NCBI GenBank assembly: GCA_965651905.1
Contig: CBFGUG010000033.1
Location: forward strand, 11,596-75,595
Direction: 5' to 3'
From: SZUA-265 sp965651905
Lineage (GTDB): Bacteria; Myxococcota_A; Polyangia; Polyangiales; Polyangiaceae
Length of the DNA stretch: 64,000 nucleotides
Positions 25,835 to 35,353 of this stretch are shown one piece after another. Both the position numbers and the translations under genes were made by a program. Numbering within the stretch: the stretch's first letter is position 1; every line of letters starts with the position of its first letter. Under the pieces are notes generated by a model that saw only the letters and a list, made by a program, of their open reading frames with translations, searched no databases and was not told the DNA's origin.

Positions 25835-26821
25835 TCAAGGCATCAACACTCCGCTGAGGTTGAGCGCTACCCAGTGGTGCAGCTCACGCACTCCGCCGGG
25901 GATCGATTCGGACATCGACTCGCCGAAGGCTGCGAGTTCACGGTGTGCGTATTCGCCTGCCGAGTAACTCAGAAATGCGTTGAACGCGCTACTCCTGCGA
26001 TGCCAAAACTGGGCGCCCGCCTCGACGGAAACGAGTGACAGCCCCCGCGCACGAATCCCGGCGATCTTCTCTCCGTCGACTTCGACTGTGGACCCAAACC
26101 ACTCGTAGCCCGCGCCGAGCCCGACGAACGGCTCGATCTGTGCGCCAGGGGTTGGAAAGTAGCGCGCATTGGCCGTCACGCGAACGAGAGCGTTCGTGCA
26201 CTCGACGTCGTCCCGTCCACAAGGCGACAGGTCGCCCTCTTCGCTCGTGGGCCCTGCGCCGCCAAGCGCCGAACCACCCAGCCAAAGATGACCGAAGCGA
26301 TAGCCCATCGTGACGTGCGCCGTCAGCAGCGCTGTAACGATCGAGTCGAGCGGCTCTGCGTCGCTTGCTACACTACCGAACGGCAGCGCAACGCCCATCC
26401 CGCCTTCGAACGTGAAGCCATGGGTCTTCGGCTCAGTCGACTGTCCGGCAACTGGCTGATCGCTGACGGTTGCGGTTTCAGCGGACGCCATCGCGGCAGA
26501 CTCCGACTTCGTGTCATGGCTCGCAGCGTCTTGGCTCGTAGCGTCTTGGCTCGTAGCGTCTTGGCTCGCAGCGTCTTGATTCGCAGGGTCTTGCTGGTCG
26601 CTGGCAGGTAACTCCGCGCGGACACTACTCGACTCGACTTCCGAGTAGGCGTCGGTCGCAGCAGCATTCGATGGTGAACTGGCTGCAGGCGATGCCCCGT
26701 CGTTCGATGCGGGCGCGTCGGCGCTCGCGGGAGACGCCTCCGCTGCGTTGGCCGTGCATGGCTTTGCGAAAGCGAGGAGGGCGAGGGACGGGATGAGATA
26801 TTTGACTGAATAAGACTTCAT
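25835..26821 (-). CDS. Outer-membrane beta-barrel protein with Ser/Asp/Gln-rich N-terminus
   Basis: A 328-residue protein from the ATG at 26821, where AGGAGA precedes it; the 80-residue upstream extension is rejected. A signal peptide (ending AKPCTANAAEA) is followed by about 120 residues rich in Ala, Ser, Asp and Gln containing pentapeptide repeats (ASQDA, TSQDA). The last 190 residues have alternating amphipathic strands (FTFEGGMGVALPFG, IEPFVGLGAGYEWFGS, NAFLSYSAG), like small OmpA/OmpW-type barrels. A hydrophobic C-terminal LSGVLMP is less typical of a barrel than a terminal aromatic. Function unknown. Confidence 0.78.
   Translation of the reverse strand: MKSYSVKYLIPSLALLAFAKPCTANAAEASPASADAPASNDGASPAASSPSNAAATDAYSEVESSSVRAELPASDQQDPANQDAASQDATSQDATSQDAASHDTKSESAAMASAETATVSDQPVAGQSTEPKTHGFTFEGGMGVALPFGSVASDAEPLDSIVTALLTAHVTMGYRFGHLWLGGSALGGAGPTSEEGDLSPCGRDDVECTNALVRVTANARYFPTPGAQIEPFVGLGAGYEWFGSTVEVDGEKIAGIRARGLSLVSVEAGAQFWHRRSSAFNAFLSYSAGEYAHRELAAFGESMSESIPGGVRELHHWVALNLSGVLMP
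26521..26595. repeat. 15-bp tandem repeat encoding xSQDA
   Basis: Five 15-base units (consensus TCGYAGCGTCTTGGC) start at 26521, 26536, 26551, 26566 and 26581. In the leftward reading frame they encode repeated Ser/Asn-Gln-Asp-Ala-Thr/Ser pentapeptides in the linker of the outer-membrane protein. Unit-number change keeps the frame. Confidence 0.9.
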
Positions 26822-27086
26822 GATTTCTCCTGTTCGACGGCTTTTCTCGCCGCGTGCAGGTGACTCGGCCGTTCCCATCCAGGGGTTGTCAGAAAAGATC
26901 CGCGAACCGAGGAGGCGCGAGCATCGAGCTGCGGCCTCCTGGCCCGATGTGGCGACGAGACGCGTTGCGAAATGGCTCTCCCAACCCGCTCCCCTCACGC
27001 AACCAGCTCGCAGCACGCGTTTCGATGGTTGGTACGCAACTTGCGACGACTCCAGGCACAAGACTCAGCCCCTCGGACGAACTTTC

Positions 27087-27641
27087 ATGAACCTCGCACC
27101 TCACCCATGGTTTGCCGAAAGCACCCTCTCGCTTGGTCTCGAAGGCTACGAGTTCATCGCCAATACCTGCAGACGCCTGCGATCGGACGTCTTCACGACG
27201 CGACTGCTCGGCGAAAGCGTCGCGTGCATGACTGCCTCTGAAGGCTTCGATCCTGATCGCTTCGTCAGCGGCGCGAATCAAGCGGCCTTCATCCCCCAAG
27301 GGGGTGGGGGTTGTCTCAGCGGACGTCGTTGTGCGGGGGAATACCTGACGACGGCCACGCTTGGCGTCGCGCTCGAAACATTGGCGCGGCACCTGCAGTA
27401 CGAAGTCCCAAGTCAAGACGCTGACTTCGATTTGGCACGGATCCCCACGCGCCCCCGCGGTGGCTTTCTGATCCAACGCGTCCAGCTCACGCAGGCGGCG
27501 GCCCATCCAACTGGTGCCACTGTCCGCTGTCCCTACTCCGAAGCGGTATCGAGCGAAGCGGCCGAACTCGACGCGCCCGCGCATGAACCGACTGCATCAC
27601 CACACGCCAACGGCGAGCGAGTGCGTCCAGGTGCAGCGTAG
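27087..27641 (+). pseudogene. Internally deleted CYP152-type P450 (fatty-acid peroxygenase) remnant
   Basis: The 184-residue frame from ATG 27087 joins two ends of a cytochrome P450. Residues 11-50 (ESTLSLGLEGYEFIANTCRR, then DVFTTRLLGESVACMT) match the N-terminus of CYP152 peroxygenases. Residues 54-133 match their C-terminus: FDPDRF, FIPQGGGG, the heme-thiolate GRRCAGE (Cys82), the Y-x-VPSQD strand and LARIPTRPRGGF. Everything between, including the I-helix and active-site Arg-Pro, is missing; an intact CYP152 has about 420 residues. The junction lies at residues 51-58, where the N-terminal YDxDRF-like and C-terminal FRPERF-like motifs would align, so a deletion between short similar sequences is likely. 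The last 50 residues are unrelated and overlap the next gene. Confidence 0.82.
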
Positions 27642-28470
27642 TATCTGGAGCCAGCAAAAGGGCCTCACCCCGCTACTCGCGACGCTCACTCTCGTGTTAG
27701 CCTGTGACAGCCCCTGGTCGCTCGGCGGCCCGCGCGGATCGGAAACGCAGCCCCCTGAAAACCCCTCTACCGAGCCGAATCCGACACGAGCCGACGCAGA
27801 AACCGACGTCGAAGGTGCCGAGTCTCCGAACATCGGTGAATGGTTCGGTCTCTCCCCCAACGAGATCCGCGCCAAGTGGAACGCTTGGCGCGGCGATGCC
27901 TACGAGCTGGATGCCGTCGAACGTTCGCTCCCCGCGGGCACCGAGGTGAAGTGCGAGCGAGACCATCTCGTGCGCTACTCTGGCGAAACGCTGAAGTACG
28001 CAGGGGGTGGGGTTACCATCACGACGGCCTTCGAAGCCCGTTTGCAACGTTTCGAATCGATCGTCATCGAAACAGCAACGGAGGTTTATGGTCGCGCTCC
28101 GAATCGCGTGCGTCACCTGGGAGCGTTTGCCTGTCGCACGTCGAGAAATCGTCCCACGCGCTTGAGCGAGCACGCATTGGGCAATGCTGTCGACGTCACC
28201 GGGTTCGACTTTCCCGCGAGCACGAAAGAGAGCCCACTACCACCTGATCTCCCGCAAGCACTCAGCCGCGCGTTTCGCGTGAGCGTCGCCAAACACTGGG
28301 ACGCGACGGGCTCGCAGACGGCCGAGCTGCACGCGACGTTTCTGCGCAGAATGATAAAAGAGCTCACAGGTCGTTCAGACGTGTTCCGAGGTCTGGTGGG
28401 TCCTGGACAACCTGGTCATGCCGACCACTTTCACTTCGACATGGCTCCGTGGCACTACACCCGCCTGTAG
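27583..28470 (+). CDS. Extensin-like C-terminal domain lipoprotein
   Basis: About 295 residues from the ATG at 27583, which overlaps the P450 remnant frame. The N-terminus gives a signal with lipobox TLVLAC, then a Pro/Glu/Thr linker. The rest is an extensin-like (ExtC) domain: FACRTSRNRPTRLSEHALGNAVDVTGFDF contains the characteristic SEHAxGxAxD metal-site motif, and HADHFHFDM is the C-terminal metal-binding motif. The fold is related to D-Ala-D-Ala carboxypeptidase/VanY-like peptidases, so a cell-wall function is likely, but the substrate is unknown. Confidence 0.85.
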   Translation: MNRLHHHTPTASECVQVQRSIWSQQKGLTPLLATLTLVLACDSPWSLGGPRGSETQPPENPSTEPNPTRADAETDVEGAESPNIGEWFGLSPNEIRAKWNAWRGDAYELDAVERSLPAGTEVKCERDHLVRYSGETLKYAGGGVTITTAFEARLQRFESIVIETATEVYGRAPNRVRHLGAFACRTSRNRPTRLSEHALGNAVDVTGFDFPASTKESPLPPDLPQALSRAFRVSVAKHWDATGSQTAELHATFLRRMIKELTGRSDVFRGLVGPGQPGHADHFHFDMAPWHYTRL

Positions 28471-28601
28471 TCGTTGGTGTCGGGTTACCTGGGGAGTCGA
28501 GGTGTGGCCAGTGCGCGGCTCCCTCTACGTGAATACGCGTCGAGGTGCGGGCTATGTATGCACACCGAGCACGGCGCGCTAGCTGCAGGGGGAGGCCAAC
28601 A

Positions 28602-29297
28602 CTATTCGTCAGATTGCTGACGTCGCACCAAATCGATGTGATGTTGCAGGATCTCGCGCGTGCCCGGGGGGTCCTCTAGGGTCCAGCTGTCCTCACACCA
28701 GTCGCACCCACACCAAAGTTCGGTGAGGCCAACGGGCTGCGGCGCGCGAAGCGCGGGATCGAAATACTTGGCGTCCACTCGAGAGATGAGCTCGCAGAAG
28801 CGCGGGACGCTGATCTCCCCGCGCAGCGCGCGTTCGCACAACTGAGCCAGCAGGGTCGTCGCCAAACGAGAGCCGCGTTCGCTCTCGGGCTCGAATCCGA
28901 AATGTTCACGCGCGAATGCCATGAACGCGGGCTCGAGCTGACTGGCCTCTAGTTCGAAGAACTCGAGCGCATCCGCGTGGGGCTCCGCAACCGTGTTTAC
29001 GTATTCATCCAACCACTCGTCGATGTCGGAGCAGTCGGCCAAGCCCAACCAAAGGCGCAATGCGAGGAGCTCAGCTTGCGTCTGCATCATCGACGATGGG
29101 TCTCGACGGACCCGGGGCAACCAGTCCACATTCCGTGCGCCAACGATATACAGTGTCCCGTAGGTACCCGTCGTTGGCACTCTCCAGTCGACGGGAACCT
29201 GAACTTTTGGGCGGCGGGGCAATAGCGCCCAGCGTCGCAGGAAAGCCGCGGCAATTCTGCGTCGGGACCGAGGCATGGCGCGCGGAAGAACGATCAT
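28602..29297 (-). CDS. Hypothetical protein with C-terminal CxCxxC cluster
   Basis: A 231-residue frame from ATG 29297; an internal start at 29090 or 29276 is equally possible because no clear ribosome site is visible. The first 60 residues are Arg-rich. The remainder is mostly helical (AELLALRLWLGLADCSDIDEWLDEYV, EFFELEASQLEPAFMAFARE) and ends with LWCGCDWCEDSW, a compact Cys cluster that could bind a metal. I do not recognise the family. Confidence 0.6.
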   Translation of the reverse strand: MIVLPRAMPRSRRRIAAAFLRRWALLPRRPKVQVPVDWRVPTTGTYGTLYIVGARNVDWLPRVRRDPSSMMQTQAELLALRLWLGLADCSDIDEWLDEYVNTVAEPHADALEFFELEASQLEPAFMAFAREHFGFEPESERGSRLATTLLAQLCERALRGEISVPRFCELISRVDAKYFDPALRAPQPVGLTELWCGCDWCEDSWTLEDPPGTREILQHHIDLVRRQQSDE

Positions 29298-29514
29298 TGC
29301 ACGCGCTTCAAGTGTCGTTCGCCGAGCACGATCGTCATGATTCCGCTTGGATCGAGGGGCAATCGGAGCGCCGTCAAATCGCCTCCAATTTCACCACAGC
29401 CGTGGCATGCGTGCTGCATTCGACAACGCAATTCCAACCTCGAACGCCAGCGACGCGACAGGCCCTAGCCCGAACGTGCCGCTCGGGAGAGCTATTGATC
29501 ATGGGGAGTGAACG

Positions 29515-29709
29515 ATGAACATTCTCGTTACCGCCGCACTTGGCGCGGCGGCAGTGGCGGTGATCGCGACGTCACCGCAACGCAGGACCCGGCGTGAACT
29601 TCGACGCCGGGCCAGCCGCGTTCTCGAAGAGACAGCCGCCCTTCGCGGCGCGCTCACGCGGGACATTCAACAACTACTGCGTCTCGAAGAAGCAGAAATA
29701 AAGATGTAG
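29515..29709 (+). CDS. Small membrane-anchored protein
   Basis: A 64-residue protein with a GGGGAG site before the ATG. One N-terminal helix (ILVTAALGAAAVAVIA) is followed by a basic segment (RRTRRELRRRA) and an amphipathic, Glu/Arg-rich coiled-coil-like tail ending AEIKM. The layout resembles YtxH-type small membrane proteins, but the match is structural only. It stands alone between a leftward hypothetical gene and a rightward lipoprotein. Confidence 0.6.
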   Translation: MNILVTAALGAAAVAVIATSPQRRTRRELRRRASRVLEETAALRGALTRDIQQLLRLEEAEIKM

Positions 29710-29866
29710 CGCCTCTGCGAGTCGCAGGACGACTCAGCCAGTGTTCGTCAACCCGCTTCTGCAGCGCTCGTTCAGTCGGCAGGGTGAAAGCGGTGACACG
29801 GACACGGTTCACGGGCGCCGCCAGCTCACTCGGAACCTGCGCCACTACGTGTGCTACGTTAGCGAG

Positions 29867-30541
29867 ATGTGGAAGGACTGGGTGATCTCGACGGGCCTCG
29901 TGCTGTTAACTGGGTGCGTCGGCGCGAAGCCACAGTTCGACGATGCGGAACAAGATGGTGCGGGAGACGAACATACTCAGGGCGTTAGCGTCACCGTGCG
30001 ACAGGTTGGTCCGTGTGCTTGCCTGACTTCGCGGGAGTATCCCCGACGATACGACGAGATCGCCGACGTCTACTCAGGGGGCTTGGTGCGGGGAGCGGTC
30101 ACCGATGTGAGCGACTCCGAAGTCTGGTTCGAAGTGACCGAACTGGTAGACGTGTTGTGGAACATCGAACTCGGTGACGTGATTGGCGGCGAGCTTCGCC
30201 ACTTGTGTCCTGGGGGTGACGCACCTTCCGTCGGGGCCACAGTGCTCGCACAATTTCACTACAACGACCCAGACGACTCGAACTGCGAAGCGTACCGAGA
30301 GTGCGTGAACGATAACTGCACACCGCCTGGAGAGCAGGAGTGTGGCTGCTACGAATCACACCACCTGGAGTGCGGCGAGGCGTACAAGCTCGAAGGACGC
30401 GTGACACTGCTGAACGAACGAGATGGATTGGTCACGTACGAATGGGAAGGTGAAGACAGAGAGGCGCCACTCGACCAGCTGCTTGCTCAGGAATGCGAAA
30501 CGCAGCACCCGAAGCGCGCAGATGACGCCATGGCTCATTGA
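29867..30541 (+). CDS. Cysteine-rich secreted lipoprotein
   Basis: About 224 residues from the ATG at 29867; the frame from 29741 includes an implausible leader. MWKDWVISTGLVLLTGC is a signal peptide with lipobox. The mature part is acidic and contains about a dozen cysteines, in CACLTSREY, a CxxxCxxxxC cluster and ECGCYESHHLEC, probably forming disulfides. Beta-rich spacing (VTDVSDSEVWFEVTELVDVL) suggests an Ig-like or OB-like core. Function unknown. Confidence 0.75.
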   Translation: MWKDWVISTGLVLLTGCVGAKPQFDDAEQDGAGDEHTQGVSVTVRQVGPCACLTSREYPRRYDEIADVYSGGLVRGAVTDVSDSEVWFEVTELVDVLWNIELGDVIGGELRHLCPGGDAPSVGATVLAQFHYNDPDDSNCEAYRECVNDNCTPPGEQECGCYESHHLECGEAYKLEGRVTLLNERDGLVTYEWEGEDREAPLDQLLAQECETQHPKRADDAMAH

Positions 30542-30569
30542 TTAGCGCCTAGCGCCCCTCACGCCCAGC

Positions 30570-30947
30570 TCACGCGAGCAACATGCTTCGCACGGCGTCC
30601 TTGTACGCTCGATTCAGACTGTCTTCCCAGAACGGCTCCTCGCTCTGGCCGTAGACCCATTCTTTGCGCAAGTTCCTCAGCCAATCGTCGTCTACCTCGG
30701 AAGGGTTCAAGCCTGCGGCGTGCAGCATCAATCTGAACGCGAGCAAACCGCGGGTGGGATGGGAGTTTGCGTACATCTCTTGGAAGCGCTGGTGGACCTG
30801 CTTCAGGCTCTCGTCTGCTTTGTTAGTTGCCACGCGGTTTAGGCGTGCAGACCGCGTGCCAGCGACACTCGAGTTTGCGGGGATGAAGCCGCGCAGATCA
30901 CTGTCGACAAAGGCGGCGTGGAGACTTTCTGCCACGAGACGTCCCAT
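30570..30947 (-). CDS. Hypothetical helical protein
   Basis: A 125-residue frame from ATG 30947. It is helical, with no cysteine and no signal peptide. Conserved-looking stretches are GLLAFRLMLHAAGLNPSEV and NRAYKDAVRSML. I do not recognise it. It faces the hemerythrin gene in divergent arrangement. Confidence 0.5.
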   Translation of the reverse strand: MGRLVAESLHAAFVDSDLRGFIPANSSVAGTRSARLNRVATNKADESLKQVHQRFQEMYANSHPTRGLLAFRLMLHAAGLNPSEVDDDWLRNLRKEWVYGQSEEPFWEDSLNRAYKDAVRSMLLA

Positions 30948-31131
30948 CGAGCCTCAGCTCACACCGCGAAGTGCGAGAGGATCTCGTGCTCGATCGCCTT
31001 GGGCCGACGCTGGGCCGTCGGCATGAGACGTGCACCATCGTTGGCAGATAACGATTGAACGATTGGCTCGAAGTCCAAGCTACTCAGATGTGACATCGAG
31101 CGACATCCCATGGAGCGAAAGGGCTCAGACG

Positions 31132-31644
31132 ATGGCAAACGTGCTGGAAGATATCGTAAGTAAGGGTGCGGGTACACTGGGCGCAGCGACGGCGCTAGCC
31201 AACGGCCTGCAAGGCGTGTTCGTACGCCTGTCGAAGGAGCACAAGGCAGCTAAGAAACTGCTCGAAAGCGCCTTGTCGAGTGATGGTGCAGACAAGCGTC
31301 AGGACCTCTGGGTCAAAGTGCGACGCGAACTATTGTCACACGAGCAGGCGGAGCGCAGCGTCCTTTACCCGACCTTCAGTGGTATCGGCATCACCGACGA
31401 ACACGCGCGCAGCGCGCAGGAACTCGAGTCATTGATCGCAGAGGTCGATGCCCGAGCATACGACTCGGACGCTTGGGCAGAGTGCGTGCAACGCCTGCTC
31501 AGGGCGGTCGAAGCTCACGCGGAGCGCGAGGAACCCCACTACTTCCCTCAGATGCAGGGCATGTTCGGCAAGCAAGCAGCGAAGGACATCGAGGCTCGCT
31601 ATGAACGCGAGAAACAGCTGACGATGGAAGCGTTGGGAGGCTGA
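31132..31644 (+). CDS. Hemerythrin HHE-domain protein
   Basis: About 170 residues from ATG 31132. After an N-terminal 25 residues comes a four-helix HHE cation-binding domain: LSKEHKAAKKLLE, RRELLSHEQAERSVLYPTF, EHARSAQELE and HAEREEPHYFP supply the His and Glu ligands for a diiron or similar site. Bacterial HHE proteins sense or carry O2, NO or iron. It lies 120 bases before the catalase, consistent with an oxidative-stress setting. Confidence 0.88.
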   Translation: MANVLEDIVSKGAGTLGAATALANGLQGVFVRLSKEHKAAKKLLESALSSDGADKRQDLWVKVRRELLSHEQAERSVLYPTFSGIGITDEHARSAQELESLIAEVDARAYDSDAWAECVQRLLRAVEAHAEREEPHYFPQMQGMFGKQAAKDIEARYEREKQLTMEALGG

Positions 31645-31763
31645 GCAACAACCCCACGAACACTCCTGACTCTGGCACTGCATGTGCAAGTGCGCGGCAA
31701 CTTCAACGTCGGAGTGATTCGCGCCCAGCGCGGTCACTCGTCGCAGCAAGGAAAGAAGCAAGC

Positions 31764-33839
31764 ATGCCGAAGAAGAAGCAGGAGTCCCAAACCAAACCGC
31801 GTGGCGAAACGACTGGAGCGGGTGGCGAAACGCACCAAACGACCTCCGCGAAGAACGCGCTCACCACCAATCAAGGCACCCCAATTGCCGACAACCAGAA
31901 CTCGCTGCGCGTGGGGGCCCGCGGTCCTACGTTGCTCGAAGATTTCATACTGCGTGAGAAGATCACGCACTTCGACCACGAGCGCATCCCCGAGCGGGTC
32001 GTGCATGCACGTGGCTATGGGGCACACGGCTACTTCGTTCCGTTCCAAGACAACGGCAACCTGACGAAAGCCAGCTTCCTACGCACGCCCAAGGTGAAGA
32101 CGCCCGTCTTCGTGCGGTTCTCGACAGTCGCGGGCAGCGAGGGCTCGGCGGATACTGCGCGCGACGTTCGCGGGTTTGCCGTCAAGTTCTACACCAAGGA
32201 AGGCAACTTCGATCTGGTCGGCAACAACATCCCCGTGTTCTTCATTCAAGACGCGATCAAGTTCCCAGACTTGGTCCACTCAGTGAAGCCCGCTCAAGAC
32301 CGAGGGTTCCCCCAGGCACAATCTGCACACGACTCTTTTTGGGACTTCGTGTCGCTCATGCCCGAAAGCATGAACATGCTGATGTGGGTGATGTCTGACC
32401 GCGCGATCCCTCGCTCATTTCGCATGATGGAAGGGTTTGGGGTGCACACGTTTCGGATGATCAACGACGAAGGGAAGTCGACCTTCGTGAAGTTCCATTG
32501 GCGTCCGAAGTTGGGAGCTCATTCGCTGGTGTGGGACGAAGCGCTGAAGCTCGGCGGAGCGGACCCCGACTTTCATCGTCGGGATCTGTGGAATGCCATC
32601 GAGAGCGGCAACTTTCCCGAGTACGACTTCGGCGTCCAGGCCTTCGATCAGAAAACGGCAGACAGCTTCGACTTCGACGTACTCGATCCCACGAAGATCA
32701 TTCCAGAGGAGATCGTACCCATCACGGTCCTCGGCAAGATGGTGCTGGACCGCAACGTGGACGAGTTCTTCGCTGAAACCGAGCAAGTTGCGTTCTGCCC
32801 GTCGCACCTGGTGCCGGGCATCGACTTCACCAACGACCCACTGCTGCAAGGTAGAGTATTCTCCTACTTGGATACGCAGCTGAGCCGCCTCGGCAGTGCC
32901 AACTTTCACGAGATCCCCGTAAACAAGCCGCAGTGTCCGTTCCGCAACCTCCAACGCGGTGGCCACATGCGCATGACCGTGAGTCGAGGGCGCACTGCCA
33001 ACGAGCCGAACAGCTTGGACGAAGGGCACCCGCGGGAAACGCCAGAGGCCGGGTTCTCCTCGTTCCCAGCGAAAGAGTCAGGCGAAACGCTACGGATTCG
33101 TGCCGAGAGTTTCGCCGACCACTACTCGCAGGCCCGTCAATTTTGGCACTCGATGACGACGCCCGAGCAGAACCACATCGCTGATGCGTTTACGTTCGAA
33201 CTCGGCAAAGTCGAGATGCCCCACATCCGCACGCGGATGCTCGGACACCTGAACCTAATCGAGCCTGAACTCGGGAAACGAGTCGCCGAACAGCTGGGCA
33301 TGCCGAACTCGGCGGACGTGATCCAACCAGCGAAGAAACCCAAGAAGCTCGCCAGCTCACCATCGCTGAGCCTCATCTCCAAAGCGCCCGAGAGTCTCGA
33401 CGGCAAGAAGATCGGCGTATTGGTGACGAACGGTGTCGACGCCAAGTTGACGAAACGACTCCAGCAGGCTGCGAAGCAAGGCTCGTTCGAAATCGCATAC
33501 GTCGCGCCCAGTGCCGATGGGATTCAATCGTCGGCGGGGGACGCTCTGCCCATCGACCAGGCGCTGACTGGCGGCCCATCGGTATTGTTCGATGCGTGTA
33601 TCGTAGCCGCCGACCCAGACAAACTCTCGGCAACCATGCAGCGAACTGCAGCGCATTGGCTATCGGACGCCTTTGCGCACCTGAAGTTCATCGGCTTCAC
33701 GCAGTCGTCGATGCCGCTGCTCGACGCAGCTCAGGTTGCTCCTGATGCCATCGGCGTGGTGAACGTGGGCGAGAACTTGAACGGTTTCTTGGACGACCTT
33801 CGAACGCATCGCGCCTGGGATCGGGAAACCGCGAGTTGA
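31764..33839 (+). CDS. katE: Large-subunit (clade 2) catalase HPII
   Basis: A 691-residue heme catalase that decomposes hydrogen peroxide. The distal His is in ERVVHARGYGAHGYF, the Asn in FVRFSTVAGSEGSADTARDVRG, and the proximal heme Tyr in FSYLDTQLSRLGSANFHEIP. Residues about 545-691 form the extra C-terminal flavodoxin/DJ-1-like domain that marks HPII (KIGVLVTNGVDAKL, then FDACIVAADPDKL). The Lys/Thr/Gln-rich N-terminal 45 residues are typical of clade 2 enzymes. Start ATG 31764 after GGAAAGAAG. Confidence 0.96.
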   Translation: MPKKKQESQTKPRGETTGAGGETHQTTSAKNALTTNQGTPIADNQNSLRVGARGPTLLEDFILREKITHFDHERIPERVVHARGYGAHGYFVPFQDNGNLTKASFLRTPKVKTPVFVRFSTVAGSEGSADTARDVRGFAVKFYTKEGNFDLVGNNIPVFFIQDAIKFPDLVHSVKPAQDRGFPQAQSAHDSFWDFVSLMPESMNMLMWVMSDRAIPRSFRMMEGFGVHTFRMINDEGKSTFVKFHWRPKLGAHSLVWDEALKLGGADPDFHRRDLWNAIESGNFPEYDFGVQAFDQKTADSFDFDVLDPTKIIPEEIVPITVLGKMVLDRNVDEFFAETEQVAFCPSHLVPGIDFTNDPLLQGRVFSYLDTQLSRLGSANFHEIPVNKPQCPFRNLQRGGHMRMTVSRGRTANEPNSLDEGHPRETPEAGFSSFPAKESGETLRIRAESFADHYSQARQFWHSMTTPEQNHIADAFTFELGKVEMPHIRTRMLGHLNLIEPELGKRVAEQLGMPNSADVIQPAKKPKKLASSPSLSLISKAPESLDGKKIGVLVTNGVDAKLTKRLQQAAKQGSFEIAYVAPSADGIQSSAGDALPIDQALTGGPSVLFDACIVAADPDKLSATMQRTAAHWLSDAFAHLKFIGFTQSSMPLLDAAQVAPDAIGVVNVGENLNGFLDDLRTHRAWDRETAS

Positions 33840-33847
33840 CGCGATAA

Positions 33848-35320
33848 TCAGGCGCCGCGTTCCAACAGGTCCGCGGCGTCGTACGCGCCGAGCTCGCGTA
33901 GTCTGTTCAGCGGGGTTTGCCCGTTGTCGTTCAGCGCGTCGAGCTCGGCGCCAGCGTCGAGCAGTGTGGTCGCTAGCGGCTCCGCCCACGCGGGATCTGC
34001 GGGGAGCAGATGCAAGGGCGTGTCTCCATAAGGGCTGCGCATGCGCGAACGCGTTGGATCCTCCTGCAGCAGTTCCCGCGCTAACTCGACGTGTCCAGAG
34101 ATGACTGCGTCGAGCAGATAGCGGCTACGTTCGGCGTGAAAGCGCGCCATCGCGACATCGTCACCCAAAATGGCCCACTGCGCGGGAGTCCCGCCGTAAC
34201 AGCGCACGCTCTCGTCAGCCCCGTGGTCGAGCAGCAACTGTGACGCGTCCCGGTTTTTCGCGGCGTTGTGCAGCGCGCGTTGACCGTGTTTGTCTTCACC
34301 GTTGGCATCCATGCCGAGGTCCAGCAGCAAGCTGAGTACCTGCAGGTTACCCGCTCTTGCCGCGTCGACCAAAGGCTGCGCGTCCTTTAGGTATTCAGGA
34401 TGTTGCGCGACGAGTTCACGCACGAGCTCTCGGTCGTCACGATGGCACGCGGCAACGAAGGCATCGTGTCCTTCGAGTTCGGACGGCGTCGCGCCCCGAG
34501 CGCGCAACAGCTCGAGAATCTCTTGGTGGTCGCCCATCAGCGCCATCGCGTAGCAGCTTCTGTTCGTGTACATACTACGTGCGTTGGCGTCCGCACCGTG
34601 TTCCAGAAGAATGCGTGCACGTTTCGTTTCGCCGCGATCGACCGCTTGCGCCAGTAGATAGTCGGCGATGCTGCGCACCTTGTCTGCACCAGACTTTTCG
34701 GCGTTGGCCGCCTCGGCGTGCCAATTGACAGGGGAGTCGCCCGTCAGTCCGAACTCGAACAACAGCTCGAGCCACTTCGTGTCGTCATTTGACCCCAAGT
34801 GCGTGTTGTACAGGCCTTGCCCATCGTTGGGATCGGCGCCTCGTTCGAGTAACATTCGCGCCAGCGCCTCGCCTTGCACGTGAGCGGGCTGACCCATTTC
34901 GCCGCCGCCCATGGCGCCCGTCAGCGCCGTGAAACGCAAACGCCAATCATCGTCGGTGATGAAGTGGCTGTTCGGGTCGGCCCCTGCGTCCAACAAGCGC
35001 CGAGCGATGGACAGCGAGTTGTCCGCCACTGGCTTTGTTCCCAAGCGGCCGTAACAGACGAACAGCAGCGGAGTCCACTGCTGCCTACCGCCAGATGCGT
35101 GCACCAGGTTGGGGTCGTCACGCAGCAGCTCCGCCACGCGTTCATCGTCACCACTGACCGCGGCGACGTGAATGCTACCGTGGGTTAACGCTGGGTTCCG
35201 TTCGAGGAGCCGCCGCGCTGAACGCCACTTACGAGGCGCATCCAACTGATCTCCCCACGAGAAGATGCATGCCCGCTGTAAGAACTCCGCTTCGAGTTCG
35301 CCCGCCTCGACGTCAACCAC
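33848..35320 (-). CDS. Ankyrin-repeat protein
   Basis: A 490-residue cytoplasmic protein from a GTG at 35320. It consists of about 10-12 ankyrin repeats, recognisable as ALHNAAKNRDASQLLLDHGAD, ARILLEHGADANARSMYTNRSCYAMALMG-type units and TPLHLLPADPAWAEPLATTLLDAGAELDALND at the C-terminus. No catalytic domain is present. Its target is unknown. It converges tightly with the catalase gene (eight bases), and ankyrin proteins have been linked to catalase in other bacteria, though there they are usually co-oriented. Confidence 0.9.
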   Translation of the reverse strand: MVDVEAGELEAEFLQRACIFSWGDQLDAPRKWRSARRLLERNPALTHGSIHVAAVSGDDERVAELLRDDPNLVHASGGRQQWTPLLFVCYGRLGTKPVADNSLSIARRLLDAGADPNSHFITDDDWRLRFTALTGAMGGGEMGQPAHVQGEALARMLLERGADPNDGQGLYNTHLGSNDDTKWLELLFEFGLTGDSPVNWHAEAANAEKSGADKVRSIADYLLAQAVDRGETKRARILLEHGADANARSMYTNRSCYAMALMGDHQEILELLRARGATPSELEGHDAFVAACHRDDRELVRELVAQHPEYLKDAQPLVDAARAGNLQVLSLLLDLGMDANGEDKHGQRALHNAAKNRDASQLLLDHGADESVRCYGGTPAQWAILGDDVAMARFHAERSRYLLDAVISGHVELARELLQEDPTRSRMRSPYGDTPLHLLPADPAWAEPLATTLLDAGAELDALNDNGQTPLNRLRELGAYDAADLLERGA

Positions 35321-35353
35321 GCTCCAACTCGTACCACTCGCCGTGAGCCATCG

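Noticed and set aside
27583..27641. P450 remnant and extensin-like lipoprotein as one fused gene
   Set aside because: They are in different frames and the lipoprotein has its own signal peptide.
30959..31096. 45-residue leftward frame upstream of the 30570-30947 gene
   Set aside because: It ends in the right place for a small operon partner but has no ribosome site and no recognisable features; evidence too thin.
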